From: Cunninghamella blakesleeana
Lineage: Eukaryota > Mucoromycota > Mucoromycetes > Mucorales > Cunninghamellaceae
Length of the DNA stretch: 64,000 bases
Direction of reading: 5' to 3'
NCBI GenBank assembly: GCA_017871115.1
Contig: JAFCIZ010000005.1
Span: 3,713,501-3,777,500 of the forward strand
Shown: positions 1 through 11,925 of the stretch, piece after piece
Layout: each line of letters opens with the position of its first letter
How positions within the stretch are numbered: the stretch's first letter is position 1
Made by a program: the position numbers and the translations under genes
Notes under the pieces: model-generated
Databases searched by the model: none
The model's input: the letters and a program-made list of their open reading frames with translations, nothing else
Told to the model about the DNA's origin: nothing

Positions 1-527
1 AACTCCGTTTCACGACCCATCAATTGTTGTCTTAATTTATATTTTTCAGCTACAAATTTAGAGGGATCACAAGTGGCAGCAGTATAACGCATATGAGTAA
101 ATTCATGAGCATCACGTCGTTGAACATATTGTAAATATTTTGTTGGGACAGGATTTTCAAGAACCAAGTTACCGCCGGTTAACTTCACTTTACGTACAGT
201 TTTATATCTTCTTGCTTGTCTTCTAGGAGCTTCTCCATGATAAGGTATACCATTTGGATTCATCATCATACCATTACCACCCATAGGAGAAGGAGAGTAT
301 TGGGTATGATCAGGACGATGCATTAAACCAGGACTAGGTACAGGTGACATTCCACTTGTTAATAAAGGTTGGTGCATTCCATCTCGTTGCTGATATTGGT
401 CTAAAAACCCTGAATCATATGTTGTTTGTTGTAATGGATCATTATATCTTACTGAAGGTGGAGGTCTTGCTGCTGACATGGGTGAATTATTAAAAGGATC
501 ATGATGATATTGATCTTGGTAAGCCAT
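1..527 (-). CDS. Chitin synthase, N-terminal part only (runs off the left edge)
   Basis: The reading frame starts at ATG 527 and is open to base 1, giving 175 codons. It is a Pro/Gln/Tyr-rich leader followed by a conserved block containing RRYKTVRKVKLTGGNLVLE, then the VPTKYLQYV and EFTHMRYTAATCDP segments, ending in LMGRETE. This is the Chitin_synth_1N region that precedes the catalytic GT2 domain in class I-III chitin synthases, membrane enzymes that polymerise UDP-GlcNAc into cell-wall chitin. The catalytic and membrane parts lie outside the window, so class and integrity cannot be judged. No intron is seen in this stretch. The ATG follows an AT-rich leader and is the first in frame. Confidence 0.9.
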   Translation of the reverse strand, partial: MAYQDQYHHDPFNNSPMSAARPPPSVRYNDPLQQTTYDSGFLDQYQQRDGMHQPLLTSGMSPVPSPGLMHRPDHTQYSPSPMGGNGMMMNPNGIPYHGEAPRRQARRYKTVRKVKLTGGNLVLENPVPTKYLQYVQRRDAHEFTHMRYTAATCDPSKFVAEKYKLRQQLMGRETE

Positions 528-1235
528 TTTCTATATAATTTATATATATATATATATATAAACTAATATTTATATATATATATGATAGAAAAAATATAAA
601 TGTAAAGAAAAAATGGATAAAAAAAAAAAAAAGAGAGAGAAAAAGAAAAGAATTAATTATGTTAATAGGAGAGAGAAAAAAAGAGATATATATTAATTTA
701 ATTAGAGTTTAATTATTATAATACCTAATGTTACACATCCGTTTACCTGCTACAAGCTATTTGATTGGATAAGAGTCTATTTTAAATAAATAAAGAAATA
801 GAAAAAATAAATTTAAGCTTTCTTATTCTTTTTTTATGTTGATTTGATTACTATTTTCATCATAGTTTTTTTTATAATTTTTTTAAAAAAAAAATCAAAT
901 GCTTGTATTACTTCTTTTTTAATTGATTTTATTTTTCTATTTTACCTGATATAGAATAGCATTGTATTATGTTGTTCAATATAAAAAGGAAACCCAATCG
1001 AAAATCCTTTAGAAAAAACCAGAGACTTGTATAAAAAAATAGCTAGAGCCCTATAGTATAATATATTTATATTTTATATATATATGTTAATAAGTATATA
1101 ATAATAGAATATATAGTGTAGGATGATTATATAATAATAGTAAATCAAATATATATAAATAAAGCATAAATGATATTTTTTTAAAAATAAACATGTTATA
1201 AAAATAATAAAAGAATATAACCAAATATATATTAC

Positions 1236-1278
<43 letters not shown>

Positions 1279-1356
1279 TTAGAATTGATGACGATAATGA
1301 TTTATTTTTATATAAATTTATAAATATTGTGTAAGACAAATCAATATTTTTTTTTT
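528..1356. other. Intergenic: chitin synthase promoter side and 6PGL 3' side
   Basis: Very AT-rich, no supported gene. It holds a TA run near 541-580, an A/G-rich stretch at 613-650, a T-run/A-run switch at 878-894 and an ATT microsatellite at about 1235-1278 just beyond the 6-phosphogluconolactonase stop. Confidence 0.7.
1235..1278. repeat. ATT trinucleotide microsatellite
   Basis: About 14 uninterrupted ATT/TTA units between the chitin synthase and 6PGL genes. It is noncoding, but its composition matches the Asn-codon runs found inside several genes of the window. Confidence 0.9.
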
Positions 1357-2115
1357 TTATAATTTATAAGATCCATAAGACTCCTTCTTCAATTTATTAG
1401 CCGCGGGTTGATCAATAAACCAATACACTTTTCCTTGATGAGGTTGTACACGTTGACAAGGCAATTGTAATTCAGGTTGTTCAATGATTTTTTGTACCAT
1501 TTCTTGTTTTCCTTCACCAGCCGTAACAAAAGCAATACACTGACTATGATTAACAACAGGTAAAGTTAAAGTAATACGTTCTGGTGGAGGTTTTGGAGAA
1601 TCAGTAATAGGAGCAACCCAGAGCTTGTCTTCATTTAATAAAGGATGACCAGGGAATAAAGAACAACAATGCCCGTCGGGGCCCATACCTAATAAAATAA
1701 GATCAAATTGTGGGAAAGAAGGCGTACCAAAATAAGCTTCCAATTGTTGTTGATATTCTTTAGCTGCTTGGTCTGCATTTTTTTCTTTTGCATATTGCTC
1801 ATGAATAGGATGGATTTGATGCTCAGGAATGCCTACATGATTTAAAAGCTGCTTTTTCACTTCTTTATAGTTAGAATCGTCATCGTCTAATCCAACACAA
1901 CGTTCATCAGCCCAAAATACATGCCACTTTGAAAAATCAACTTGTTTATTATTTGCTAAGTCTTTGGATAAAAGTTTAGGTAACGATCCACCAGATATCG
2001 CTAAAGAAAACGCGCCATGGTCTTTTATAGCTTCATAAGACACTTTTTCTACAAATGAATTTAACCCACTTGAAAGTTCAGCCGTATTGGAAAATGAATA
2101 AACGATAGGTGCCAT
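1357..2115 (-). CDS. 6-phosphogluconolactonase
   Basis: Single-exon gene of 252 aa, the normal family length. It belongs to the NagB/RpiA-like 6PGL (SOL/DevB) family and hydrolyses 6-phosphogluconolactone in the oxidative pentose phosphate pathway, in the cytosol. Visible signatures are the phosphate-binding ISGGSLPKLL segment near residue 40, the WHVFWADERCV strand (about 64-74) and LLGMGPDGHCCSLFPGHPLL in the middle, which carries the catalytic-site GMGPDGH. The usual Thr-Ala after GPDGH is Cys-Cys here. The start at 2115 fits the conserved N-terminus. A GC-rich palindromic site lies about 100 nt upstream (2212-2222). Confidence 0.95.
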   Translation of the reverse strand: MAPIVYSFSNTAELSSGLNSFVEKVSYEAIKDHGAFSLAISGGSLPKLLSKDLANNKQVDFSKWHVFWADERCVGLDDDDSNYKEVKKQLLNHVGIPEHQIHPIHEQYAKEKNADQAAKEYQQQLEAYFGTPSFPQFDLILLGMGPDGHCCSLFPGHPLLNEDKLWVAPITDSPKPPPERITLTLPVVNHSQCIAFVTAGEGKQEMVQKIIEQPELQLPCQRVQPHQGKVYWFIDQPAANKLKKESYGSYKL

Positions 2116-2432
2116 TGTTTACTATATTTTATTTATTTGTTCAAGAAAAAAAGACGAAAAAAAAAAATTAACCATGCTAAAAAACTAAAAATAATGTTGG
2201 GGGCCGCCAGCCCGACTGTCGGAATATAAAATCAGCAATCTTTTATTTTAAAAAGATAAAACAGTTTACCAAAGATATATATAAATAAAAATAATTATTG
2301 TATAATGCCTCTCATCTTTTCATTTTACAATAAATTTTATTTTTAAATGCATTATTATTTTTTATTGCTGTGTTTTTGTATAATAATTTTATTATTTATA
2401 ATATATTTATTTACTTGAAAAATATTTATATT

Positions 2433-2469
<37 letters not shown>

Positions 2470-2668
2470 GAATAAAATAAAAAATAGACATATAGATAAA
2501 AAAAAAACTTCAAAATTCATCATTTCATTTTTTCCCCACCTTTTTTTTTTATGAATATATATTATTCATTATTAATACTATTGTTATTACTTTTTTTTTT
2601 TTGTTATTCTTTTTTTTCTATTTCTTTTTATACTATTGATATTATTTTTTATTTACTTGGAAATAAAC
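2116..2668. other. Intergenic: 6PGL promoter side and SR-gene 3' side
   Basis: AT-rich with no gene seen. It contains the GC-rich patch at 2199-2222, a TA run at about 2437-2466 and T-runs near 2590-2620. Confidence 0.7.
2212..2222. promoter_or_regulatory. Candidate Zn2Cys6 binding site, CCG-N5-CGG palindrome
   Basis: The 11-mer CCGACTGTCGG is a near-perfect inverted repeat: CCG and CGG half-sites spaced by five bases. It sits in a short GC-rich patch about 97 bp upstream of the 6PGL start codon, in otherwise AT-rich DNA. CCG/CGG half-sites at fixed spacing are the classic target of fungal Zn2Cys6 factors. No factor is implied by the sequence and binding is inference. Confidence 0.35.
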
Positions 2669-4483
2669 CTAATATTCTTCCATTTTGGTAGGACTGGGAG
2701 ATCTACCAGAACCACTACGATCTCTTACTGGAGAACGATCGTTTGAAGGGGAACGACGTGATGTTCTTGGGCTAGGAGATCTTGATCTACGGGGAGAGAC
2801 AGATCTAGAATAAGATCTACGGCGGCGACGAGGTGGAGAGCGAGAACGAGAACGATATCTTCTTGAACGATCACCATTGTCTGTACCACGAGATCTAAAA
2901 TAGGTATATAAATAAATAAATAAATAATTAAAAACGTTATTAATAATAAGAGATTATAAATATTATATAACTAAAAAAAGGGGATTTTCTATTTTATAGT
3001 TACTTACGGGCAATCTTGAGCTTTATGACCAGTTTCACCACAGCCACTATAGAAAATGATAAAAATAAAATATTGGCATAAACAAAAATCATTGTCACCA
3101 CGTATTATTTATATAATATTAACACATACAAACAACGGTTTTCAGAGAATCTTTGAGCACGTTCACCGCTACCTTGTTTTAAAGCACTATATTTTTTTAA
3201 AAAAAAAATGACCATATATATATATTAATATAAAACCCTTATTAATTATTTATACTTGTTATTTTTTTTATCCTTTGAATAAAATAAACAAATCACTTAC
3301 CAACTACGAGCACTATTTTTAGTTTATCAAAACCCAATAAATATATATAAAGTAGTAACCATGACACCCATTAATATCAAATTCTATTATTACTTTTTTT
3401 TTTTTAAAAAAAAAAAAAACTAATCTATGCTATTCAACTAACTTACATATGACCTAAAATTAAATAGAAATATATACATATATATATTAATTAAACCTAT
3501 AAAAAAAAATTTTTTTTTGTTTCTTTTCTCTTTATATTCTATTTTCCTTCAATAAAATAATAATATACATCTATTTACCTATTTCACCACAATTATAACA
3601 ACGGTCAGTTCCAGGTTGCATACGACCACGATCTCTATCACGATCATTATCACGACCACGACCACGATCATTATCACGACGATCAAAGCTTCTTTTTCCT
3701 TTGGCATATTCAACTTGTATACGATCTCCTTCTAATTTATATCCATCCAATTTACGAATGGCATCTTCAGCATCTATATTATATAAAAAAGGAAAAGAAA
3801 GAGTACAAAAAGAAAAGAAGAAATAATTATATATATGGTCAAAAGTTACCAAAAGAAAATATCATCAATAATTACCACGAGAATCCTACGATTATAAAAT
3901 AAATAAATAAATAAATAAAATATTGTATCAATAACAAGACCGGGGAAATAATTTTGTATTATTTTTTTATAGTCAACTATATTAAAGTAGAACATTTATA
4001 TATAATAATAAAATATGATAGACTTACTTCGTATTCAACAAAACCAAAATTATCCTATTAAAAAATAATATATATTTATATATATAAAGATCATTTAGTG
4101 ATATGTTAAATAAAAAAGGCAAATACGCATCTATTATATTTAATATATTTTTAATATATATATATATATAGAATACCATTAGATCAAGACTTCGAATACG
4201 ACCATAACGAGTAAAAAGATCTTTTACATCACCGTAACGAGCACGACGACTAACTTTGCCTATAAGTTTTTGATAGAAAAGAAGACAGTATAATAAAAAA
4301 AAAAGAGTAAAAATCAATCTATAAACATATTACAATTAAATATAAATATAAATATGTTTATGAGCCATAAAAAAAATAATTGTAATAATAAATAAATAAA
4401 AAAACACTTTTTTTTTTACCTATATATAATTTACGACCATTTGCTCTTCTATCCCCATCACGATCTCTTTCATAATATGGCAT
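2669..4483 (-). CDS. SR splicing factor: RRM + two CCHC zinc knuckles + RS tail (RS2Z-like)
   Basis: Ten exons on the minus strand: 4420-4483, 4177-4259, 4028-4054, 3876-3885, 3579-3773, 3447-3453, 3301-3312, 3130-3186, 3008-3046 and 2669-2894. They sum to exactly 720 nt (239 aa) with matching phases. Domains: RRM at about 18-92 (RNP2 KLYIGKV, RNP1 DNFGFVEYE), an Arg/Asp-rich linker, zinc knuckle 1 CYNCGEIGHIARSC, zinc knuckle 2 CFGCGETGHKAQDC, and a C-terminal Arg/Ser domain with many RS and SP dipeptides, ending MEEY. This order matches plant RS2Z proteins; animal SRSF7 has one knuckle. Expected role: nuclear pre-mRNA splicing regulator. Three exons are only 7, 10 and 12 nt. Exact orthology is uncertain. 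Confidence 0.88.
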
Positions 4484-5482
4484 GATTAATTTTTTACTTT
4501 ATTTATTATTATGTAAAAAAAAAGAACGTAAGCAAATAAAGAGTATGTATATAAAGAGAAAGATGAGAGAAAGGGAAAAAAAAAAAAATAGAAGAAAGGA
4601 AGAAAAAGAAAAAAAAGAGAGTAAAATGTTTAAAAAATATCGGATTTTAAAAATTTTGATATTCATCCTCCTCATTATAAATTGATCAGCAATTTAAAGC
4701 TTTTTTTTATATATATAATTTTATACATGCAAAAATATTAAAATAAAAACAATACAATTTTATTATATATATAATTATATAATTATGAATTATTATTTAT
4801 TTATGTTTGGTATATTGATTATTTAAAAATGAAAAGATAAAACAATTACATTTCTTATCAGTTGCTTAATTTGGAAATGGTCACTACGATTGATTATCAC
4901 TAGAGTTTTTTTTTTTTTTTACTAATATACGTTATTATTATACTTGACATTAGTGTGTATATAGTTCAATAATTTAATATATATTTAAAGAGAAGATTTA
5001 TAGCATTTTATATAATAATAAAAGTTAATTAATGAATGATCAATTCAATCTCATAAGAATCCTTACTTTTTTTCCTTATTAAGATATTTTTTTAAAAACA
5101 GTTTTATTTCATTAACTTGAAAGATTGACATATCATCATGTCTATTACTATGTTTTTATATAAAATGAATAACAAAAATTTAAATAAGCATGCTACTATT
5201 TAGTTATAATGCTATTTCACATGAGTACATATGAATTTGGCTGCGTACGATATAATATATTAGCCTTTGAAAGAACTGTTTTGTTTGTACGCAATTTTTT
5301 AAAAAAAATGCACGTACTAATTTTTTTTAAGCCCGAATTTTTTTAAAAAAAGATTATTTCTTTTTTTGGTTGTTGTTCCTTTTCTCTTTCTTTCTTTCCC
5401 CTACTTTTTTTATATATCAATTTTTTTATCAGTATTTTCTTTTGTTCCCCTTCTCGCTTAAGTAAATATTAAAGCATAACAA
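4484..5482. other. Intergenic: shared divergent promoter region, SR gene / lipase
   Basis: About 1 kb between two divergent start codons. Polypurine stretch at 4550-4625, T-run/A-run switches at 5295-5308 and 5338-5351, and a pyrimidine-rich leader (5380-5450) just before the lipase ATG. Short open frames here read as low-complexity Lys/Glu and are not credible genes. Confidence 0.65.
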
Positions 5483-7922
5483 ATGACACGTGGTATTAAA
5501 CACCATTACAGTAGACAGCATTTTGAAGAACTTAAAAACTTAAGTAAAGATTGTCTTCGAACGTTACAAGATGAAACTAACGAAAGAAAGAATACTTGGT
5601 TACCACGCCTATTTTATTCTTCTTCAGCAACAAACCAAGGAAGGTGGGGGAAACATAAATCAATTCTCATCCCAAGTCGTTATTTTTCTCAACCTTACCT
5701 ACATTATGCTTTCAGTATGGCTAAGAACTTGATCTTAACCTTATATTTTAACTGGACCATGCTCTTTTATGCTCCTCTTAGTTTTCTTGCTTGTGTCATA
5801 GTTTATCCCAGTTGTATGACTATACTTTTAATATTAGAATTGGTTCTCAAGTTATTGTTAGAGGTATTTGGTGGAAATAGTTATTTACTTTATTTAAGCC
5901 ATCAATATGGGAAAGGTACATAAAGTATAAATAAATAAACAAAAAAGGAAAGGCTAAAATATGATGGTGATGATAACAGTAATTTTTATTCTCTAACCAT
6001 TGATCCCATTTTATCTTTTTTTATATTTATTTGATTAAAAAAAAAATAGGTCTTAGTATGATCAATTGGGGCCGCCCTGAATTTTTACTTTCCAAAGACA
6101 CAGCCAATCAAGTTAGAAAAACCATCAAAAAGTTAGGATCTAGTTTAACACCTGAAGATCGACAATATAAAACGTTTGATATTTCAATTGCTCAGACCAT
6201 GACGTTATTATCGGCTGTTATTTATGAAAGAGATGATGGCTTGGTCAAAGAAGCTTATGAAACTTTAGTTACTACAAATTATGAAGAATTGATTAATAAC
6301 GACGATGATGTTGAAACGCCTATTGAAAAATCCATGCGTCGATTATTAAGGAAATCTGAAGCAAATATTCGTTCTATAGTAAAGAATTGGGGATTACGCT
6401 TTGAAGGTAAGTTTTACAAAGAAAAAAAAAAAAAAGAAAATTCATATGCAAAAGGGAATGGAAAAAAGGAAAAAAAAAAGGAAAATGAATTGAATCTCAT
6501 TTTTTTTTAAAAAAAAAATTTTAATATTAATTTTTGATAATAGGTATTACAGAGCTTAAGTCTATGGCTGGACCATTATGTGGTTTATTTTGGTCAGAAG
6601 TTCATCCAGTAGCAATTGTATGCTTTAAAGGTACTACACCAACCAATTATGAAGAATTTCTTGTAGATTGTTCTATTCAACGAGTCGATGCAAGACCTTA
6701 TTTATTTGGAGCAGCACATCAAGGATTTTATGATTCGGTATTTCCAACAACAGATTTCGGTGATTCTGATAGAAGAGATCCTTACCAAGCTATTTTAAAC
6801 TCAATACATGAAAAAGCACAAATGTATCATCACGGTAAGCAAACGCAAGTATGGATTTGTGGTCATAGGTAAACATCGACACAGTATTTTATATTTTATT
6901 CTTTTTTAAAATGAAATAAATGAAATAGAGAATGGAATAAAAGTATAACCTTATTTGCATTTATATATATTTTAAAAAATAATAATCTTTATAATAACAA
7001 TAGTCTAGGAGCAGCAGCTAGTTCATTATTATTTGCACGATGGATTAAGTCTCCTCATGATTTAAAAGAATCTATGGTACTTCGTGATTCCTATGTGATT
7101 GGTAGTCCAGCCGTTGGAGATAATGATTTTGCCGCCGAATTTGCAAGTTATAGTAATTCACCTATTGATCGACAATCTACTTTATGGCGTATCGTGAATC
7201 AATTTGATATTATTCCAAGAGTACCTCCAGGTTATAATAATCGTATCTTTGGCCGGTTTGTTTCTAAATGGGATTTTTTTAATTATACGCATATTGGCCA
7301 TGAAGTGAGAATACCTATCAATCACACTCGGCCATTGGTTATGAAGCCTTCTAGTTTTCAATCACCTACTAAAATTCGAATTATTAGAGGAAGTGATGAT
7401 CATAATCATAATAATGTAAAGGATGAATGCGAATCAACTACTACCAATTCTTCTTCTTCTTCTTCTTCCTCTCCTTTTTCTTACTTTACCAGCCATTTAT
7501 TGGATAATGATAATAGTGATAATGAAGATAATGATGATGGTGATCATAGTTCTTTGGAATTGGCTTCACTTCGTATTAAATCAACTTATGATTATTTAAC
7601 ACATATTGTTGATAAAAACAACTCTGATAATGAAGAGGATGATGATGAACAAGAAGATGATGATATATATTTAAATGATGTAAATAATAATAACAATTAC
7701 AAGGATGAAATAATAGAAAATTCGCCACTATATAAATGGGTAAAACGGATCCACAACAAGTTTTATCAAATAAATGAACGGTACCCACTCCTAAATAAAT
7801 ATGGAAAGACTTCATTTGTTAATCCTATTCAAGTTATAGAATATTTGTACCCTAGATTAATTCATGATCATTTGCCTTTTGAATATTATCAAGGATTAGA
7901 ACGTGCAAAAGAATTTTATTAA
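5483..7922 (+). CDS. Class 3 lipase-like alpha/beta hydrolase, membrane-associated
   Basis: Four exons (5483-5915, 6050-6406, 6544-6868, 7004-7922) join in phase to 677 aa. The N-terminal exon has a strongly hydrophobic segment (about residues 95-135), so the protein is probably membrane-anchored. The lipase core follows: the oxyanion-side region VAIVCFKGTTPTNYEEFL and the nucleophile elbow CGHSLGAA, whose Ser codon is split by intron 3. Next come the GSPAVGDNDF strand and the RIVNQFDIIPRVPP block with the acid-residue region. A C-terminal HDHLPFEYYQGL probably supplies the catalytic His. Between core and C-terminus lies a Ser/Asp/Asn-rich insert of about 100 residues. Class 3 lipases hydrolyse tri- or diacylglycerols; the physiological substrate is not readable. 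No close named homologue is claimed. Confidence 0.85.
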
Positions 7923-8442
7923 ATATTTATATATATTTAGAAATAGTTTTGCTAATATTAAAAGTTATTTTACTCATGATTTAAATAAGACAATTTATTA
8001 TAAGAACGTATTTATTGAAAGAAAAGAAAAATAAATGTAAAAATATTACATGATTATATATTTAGAAATAATAACAATAATAACAATAGAAACAAATTTA
8101 TATATTTATCTATCTATTTGTAATTTAAATTAACAAGAAAATTTATTATAAACATATACTTGTTAAAGAAAAGAAGGAAAAAAAAAATAATATAAAAAAT
8201 TAAATAATGATCATATATATAATTATATATATATATATAAAGATAACGATAGATAGTAGAAAATAATAATAAAAATAATAGTAATAATAATAAAAAGAGA
8301 TAATAATAATATAATATAAATGATATTTTAATAAATGAAATGATATAGGAATAATATGAAAAAGGTAAACTAATAAAACAAAAGATTTTTTTAAATATAA
8401 AAATTTATCATGTTCAAAACAAAATAATAATAATAATAGAAA
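7923..8442. other. Intergenic between convergent genes
   Basis: 3' flanks of the lipase and the Rrm4-like gene; AT-rich with A-runs and TAA/ATA repeats, no gene seen. Confidence 0.7.
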
Positions 8443-9128
8443 CTAAGTAGTAAAAGTTGTATGCACTGCATTAGCCGCTATTTCTACTTGCTTTTGAAGC
8501 CAACTATTGTTATTAATACCGTGAGCTAATTCATGTAATGGTACATTGTCTAATAAGTGAATCAGTACTTTGGAAGAAAATCCAGGTACTTTTTTGTTCT
8601 ATTTAAAATAAAATAAAAAATCATAATAAAAATATGAAAATAAAAATAAATATTAGTTCTTAATCTTTCACACATTGCTCTTTTCTCCTTATTTTTTTTT
8701 TTCTCTTTTTTCTTTTCTTTTATTTTTTACTTTTGCCAAAGGTCTCGCTAATGGTTTCACATAATTCCACATAATTTCACCTAATTTATGTTTTTGGGTA
8801 TGTAAAGGTAAACTTGCAATTGAATCTAAAAAGCTATCGATCTCTTCTTTTGTCATGGCATTGGATTTTGATTCAGAAACGTTGGGTGTAAGCGATGCTA
8901 CTGATGATTGATTATTACTATTGCTATTTTTTGTGTTACTAGATTGTGAAGTACTAGTTTTATTATTCGATTCAGTAGTACTAGTATTGGCTAGTGATTT
9001 ATTAGATGGTGAAGAGGATGGAGGAGCTACAATTGGAATAGCTTTAGAAACACGACGAACTGGGGAAATACTATTGGATGTATTAAATGAATTAGAAGTT
9101 GGTATAAATGTGGTGGATTGCGTGGATG

Positions 9129-9164
<36 letters not shown>

Positions 9165-9971
9165 GAAGACAAATAAAAATTAAATTAAATAAATAAATTG
9201 CGTTATTACTATTATTAGCATTTTTTTTTCTTTTTTCTATTAGTGATGGTTATTTAAGTATTTATGTATATATTATTTACCTCTTCATTTGTTCTAGGTA
9301 ACTTTGTTGTTGGTGATATTGTTGATTTTGTAAATATTTATGACTTGTTTCATTTAATCCTTTTATTTTTCCATTATGATTATATGGACTATTTTCTTCC
9401 ATTGCTACATGGTCAGAGATATTACCTTCTTTTTCATCATCGTCTTCATCATCTTCAAAGGTATCCAAAGCATCAAGAGCGGCTTCAATTTTTTCTTTCA
9501 AAAAATCTGTATTAAAAAGGCACAATGACCGTTCTTTTCGTTTTAATGTTAAAAGTAAATCCACTATACTGGAAACACGGGCTGAATCAAAATCAACACA
9601 TCGGTTAACTGCATCAGTGAGTTTTTGTCGTTGTAAAGAAGCACTACTATCGGTCATAATTGATGATATAGATTCAATGGATCCTCTACGTCTTAATGTT
9701 CCATGTCCATAATTATCATTTTGATGATGACTATATTGTTGTTGATCAAAAGAAGAAGAATAATAGTGTGAATGTGATGAGTCCAAATAGTTTGGTGGCT
9801 TTTGGATACTTAATCCTGTTGCTAAGGATGCCAAAGAAGGTGTAGTCACTGTGTTATTTGATGGAGATCCTTGGAAAACAGGTGATGGCGATTTCGTAAC
9901 GGACGCATTATCATGATTATTCTATATTGAAAAAGAAAAAGGGATATTTAACAAAGATTTCTATATTATAT

Positions 9972-10010
<39 letters not shown>

Positions 10011-11925
10011 ATTTACATTTATTTAGCTTTTTATTTATTTATTAAACTTACATTATTTTTACTTTGAGGTAATTTAATGGTAGCTGTATTCTTATACGGA
10101 TTCATTTCTTCAATCATTGCCGTAGATGCTAATAAAGTAAAATAAAATAAAATAAATTATATATATAATGAGTTTAGTTAAAAATAAAATAATTTATAAT
10201 ACATATATATATATATACAAATGACTTACGATGAACGTATTCATTAACAGGGTCTTGATTTCGTTTACGAGGTAAATTGACAATAGGAGATACACTTTCT
10301 TGTTGGTATTCTTGTTGAAAAGGGGAGGATGAAGGAGGAGTCACTGACAACTTATTAAATTCCGATTCTATACTGTTGCTAATGGAAGGGTGAGATATAC
10401 TAATATTTGAATAATCACTATGATCACTCTTCATAATGTTGCCAATTTTGTGATATTGAATGTTGTTAATAGGGACCATGTTTTGATTTTTATTATGAGT
10501 AATGTTATTATTATGATTATTATTGTAATTATTATGATCATTTCGGCCCTTTTTCGGTTCATGATAGGATATAAATAAAGGTTTTGAAAAAACAACTTGT
10601 CCATGCATTTCCTGTAAAGCACGAGCAGCGTCATCTTCATTAGCAAAACTAACAAATCCATACCCTCTTGATTGTTTTGTAGTAGGATGACTGATTACTC
10701 GTGCGGAGACAATTTTTCCATATTTTTCGAAAAGTGCAATTAAATGATCACTAGTAATTAATGGATCCATGTTTTTAACATATAAATTTAAATAATCAAT
10801 GTATGGTTTTGATGTCAATTTTGGAGTCTGCTGTTGTTGTGAATATTGTAATTGATGTAATTGTTGTTGTTGTTGTTGCTGTTGTTGTTGTGATGGTGTA
10901 TCTCTAGGTGATAAAGGTGGAGGCGATAAGGAAGGTGGAGTCATGCCAGGTGTAGCTGGATCTTTATCAATAGCTTGTGGTGTAATTTTTCTAAATATAA
11001 TAATTAATATAAATAATTTCAATGGAAAAAATGAATATAAAAATTAACATGCATCTTTTTTTTTTTTTTAATATATGTAATTTTCATCATCTTACATTTT
11101 ATAATCATATAAAGTAGCACCGTCCTAAAAATATAATCATATAATAAAAGTAAAAATAAAAATGAATAATCATATCATGACAAACAATATTATATTGTAT
11201 TCTATTATTATCATTATTATATATATATATGTAAATATATTTACCATTTGGGCCATTGCTTCTTCAGAATCTGAAATTTTAAAATATTGTATCATAGCCG
11301 TCCCATCGCCAGTAGATAAACAAAGCTGTAGAGGACCAAAAGGTCTAAAGATGTCATAAAGTCGGTGGATATCATCGATTTCTGGAGCCAAATTTGAAAT
11401 TTCAAGTATATCACCTTGAGCTTCTGGGTCTAAACTAGCATCCCGATACATTCTAAGTTGAAGGGTAGCACCATTGGTAAACTTGAAACCATGGTATAAA
11501 GTATATGCACGATCAGCATAACGAGGACTACTGAACCTTAAATAACTCTCTTCACTATCTTCATCGTCTTCACGTCTAATATGCATTCTAAATATAAAAG
11601 ATGAGTATACATAAAAATAAGAATATCATATAGTATGGATAAAAATTATTTTTATTATATAAATATATGTATCAATGGTATAATCATTAATTCTATTCAT
11701 CAAAATAGCTTACTCTACAGGCATACAATGTTGTAATAAGGTTCGGATATCAGTTTCACGAATAGAGTTTGGAAGATTATTAAAATATAGAGTGTCATAT
11801 ACTAAAAAGTGATCTATATTATTTCTCATAGGTGTTCCACCAGTATTGATGGAATCTTTTTGAGAAACAATATTTTTATTTGGAATGCGAATTACTGGTT
11901 GTTGATAGGAATAAGAATCCGTCAT
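8443..11925 (-). CDS. Rrm4-like RNA-binding protein: three RRMs plus C-terminal MLLE domain(s)
   Basis: Eight exons (11714-11925, 11245-11587, 11096-11124, 10230-10990, 10052-10128, 9281-9921, 8731-9130, 8443-8598) sum to 2,619 nt, 872 aa. RRM1 at about 45-117 (RNP2 LYFNNL, atypical RNP1), RRM2 at about 131-195 (LEISNL, GTAMIQYF), a Pro/Gln-rich linker, then a canonical RRM3 at about 262-340 (LYVKNM, RGYGFVSF). An MLLE-like segment lies at about 572-628 (QKLTDAVN...SSIVDLLL) and a clearer MLLE at about 790-868 (KHKLGEIMWNYVKPLA then SSKVLIHLLDN). Three RRMs plus MLLE modules is the layout of Ustilago maydis Rrm4, which carries mRNAs on shuttling endosomes in hyphae. Poly(A)-binding protein has four RRMs and one MLLE, so it fits worse. 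Divergent from Sec3. Confidence 0.82.

Noticed and set aside
4482..4685. Plus-strand open frame opposite the SR gene start
   Set aside because: Lys/Glu/Arg low-complexity translation of a polypurine tract with no conserved features.
8921..9160. Plus-strand frame inside the Rrm4-like gene
   Set aside because: It is antisense to confirmed coding exons whose frame and splice sites agree.
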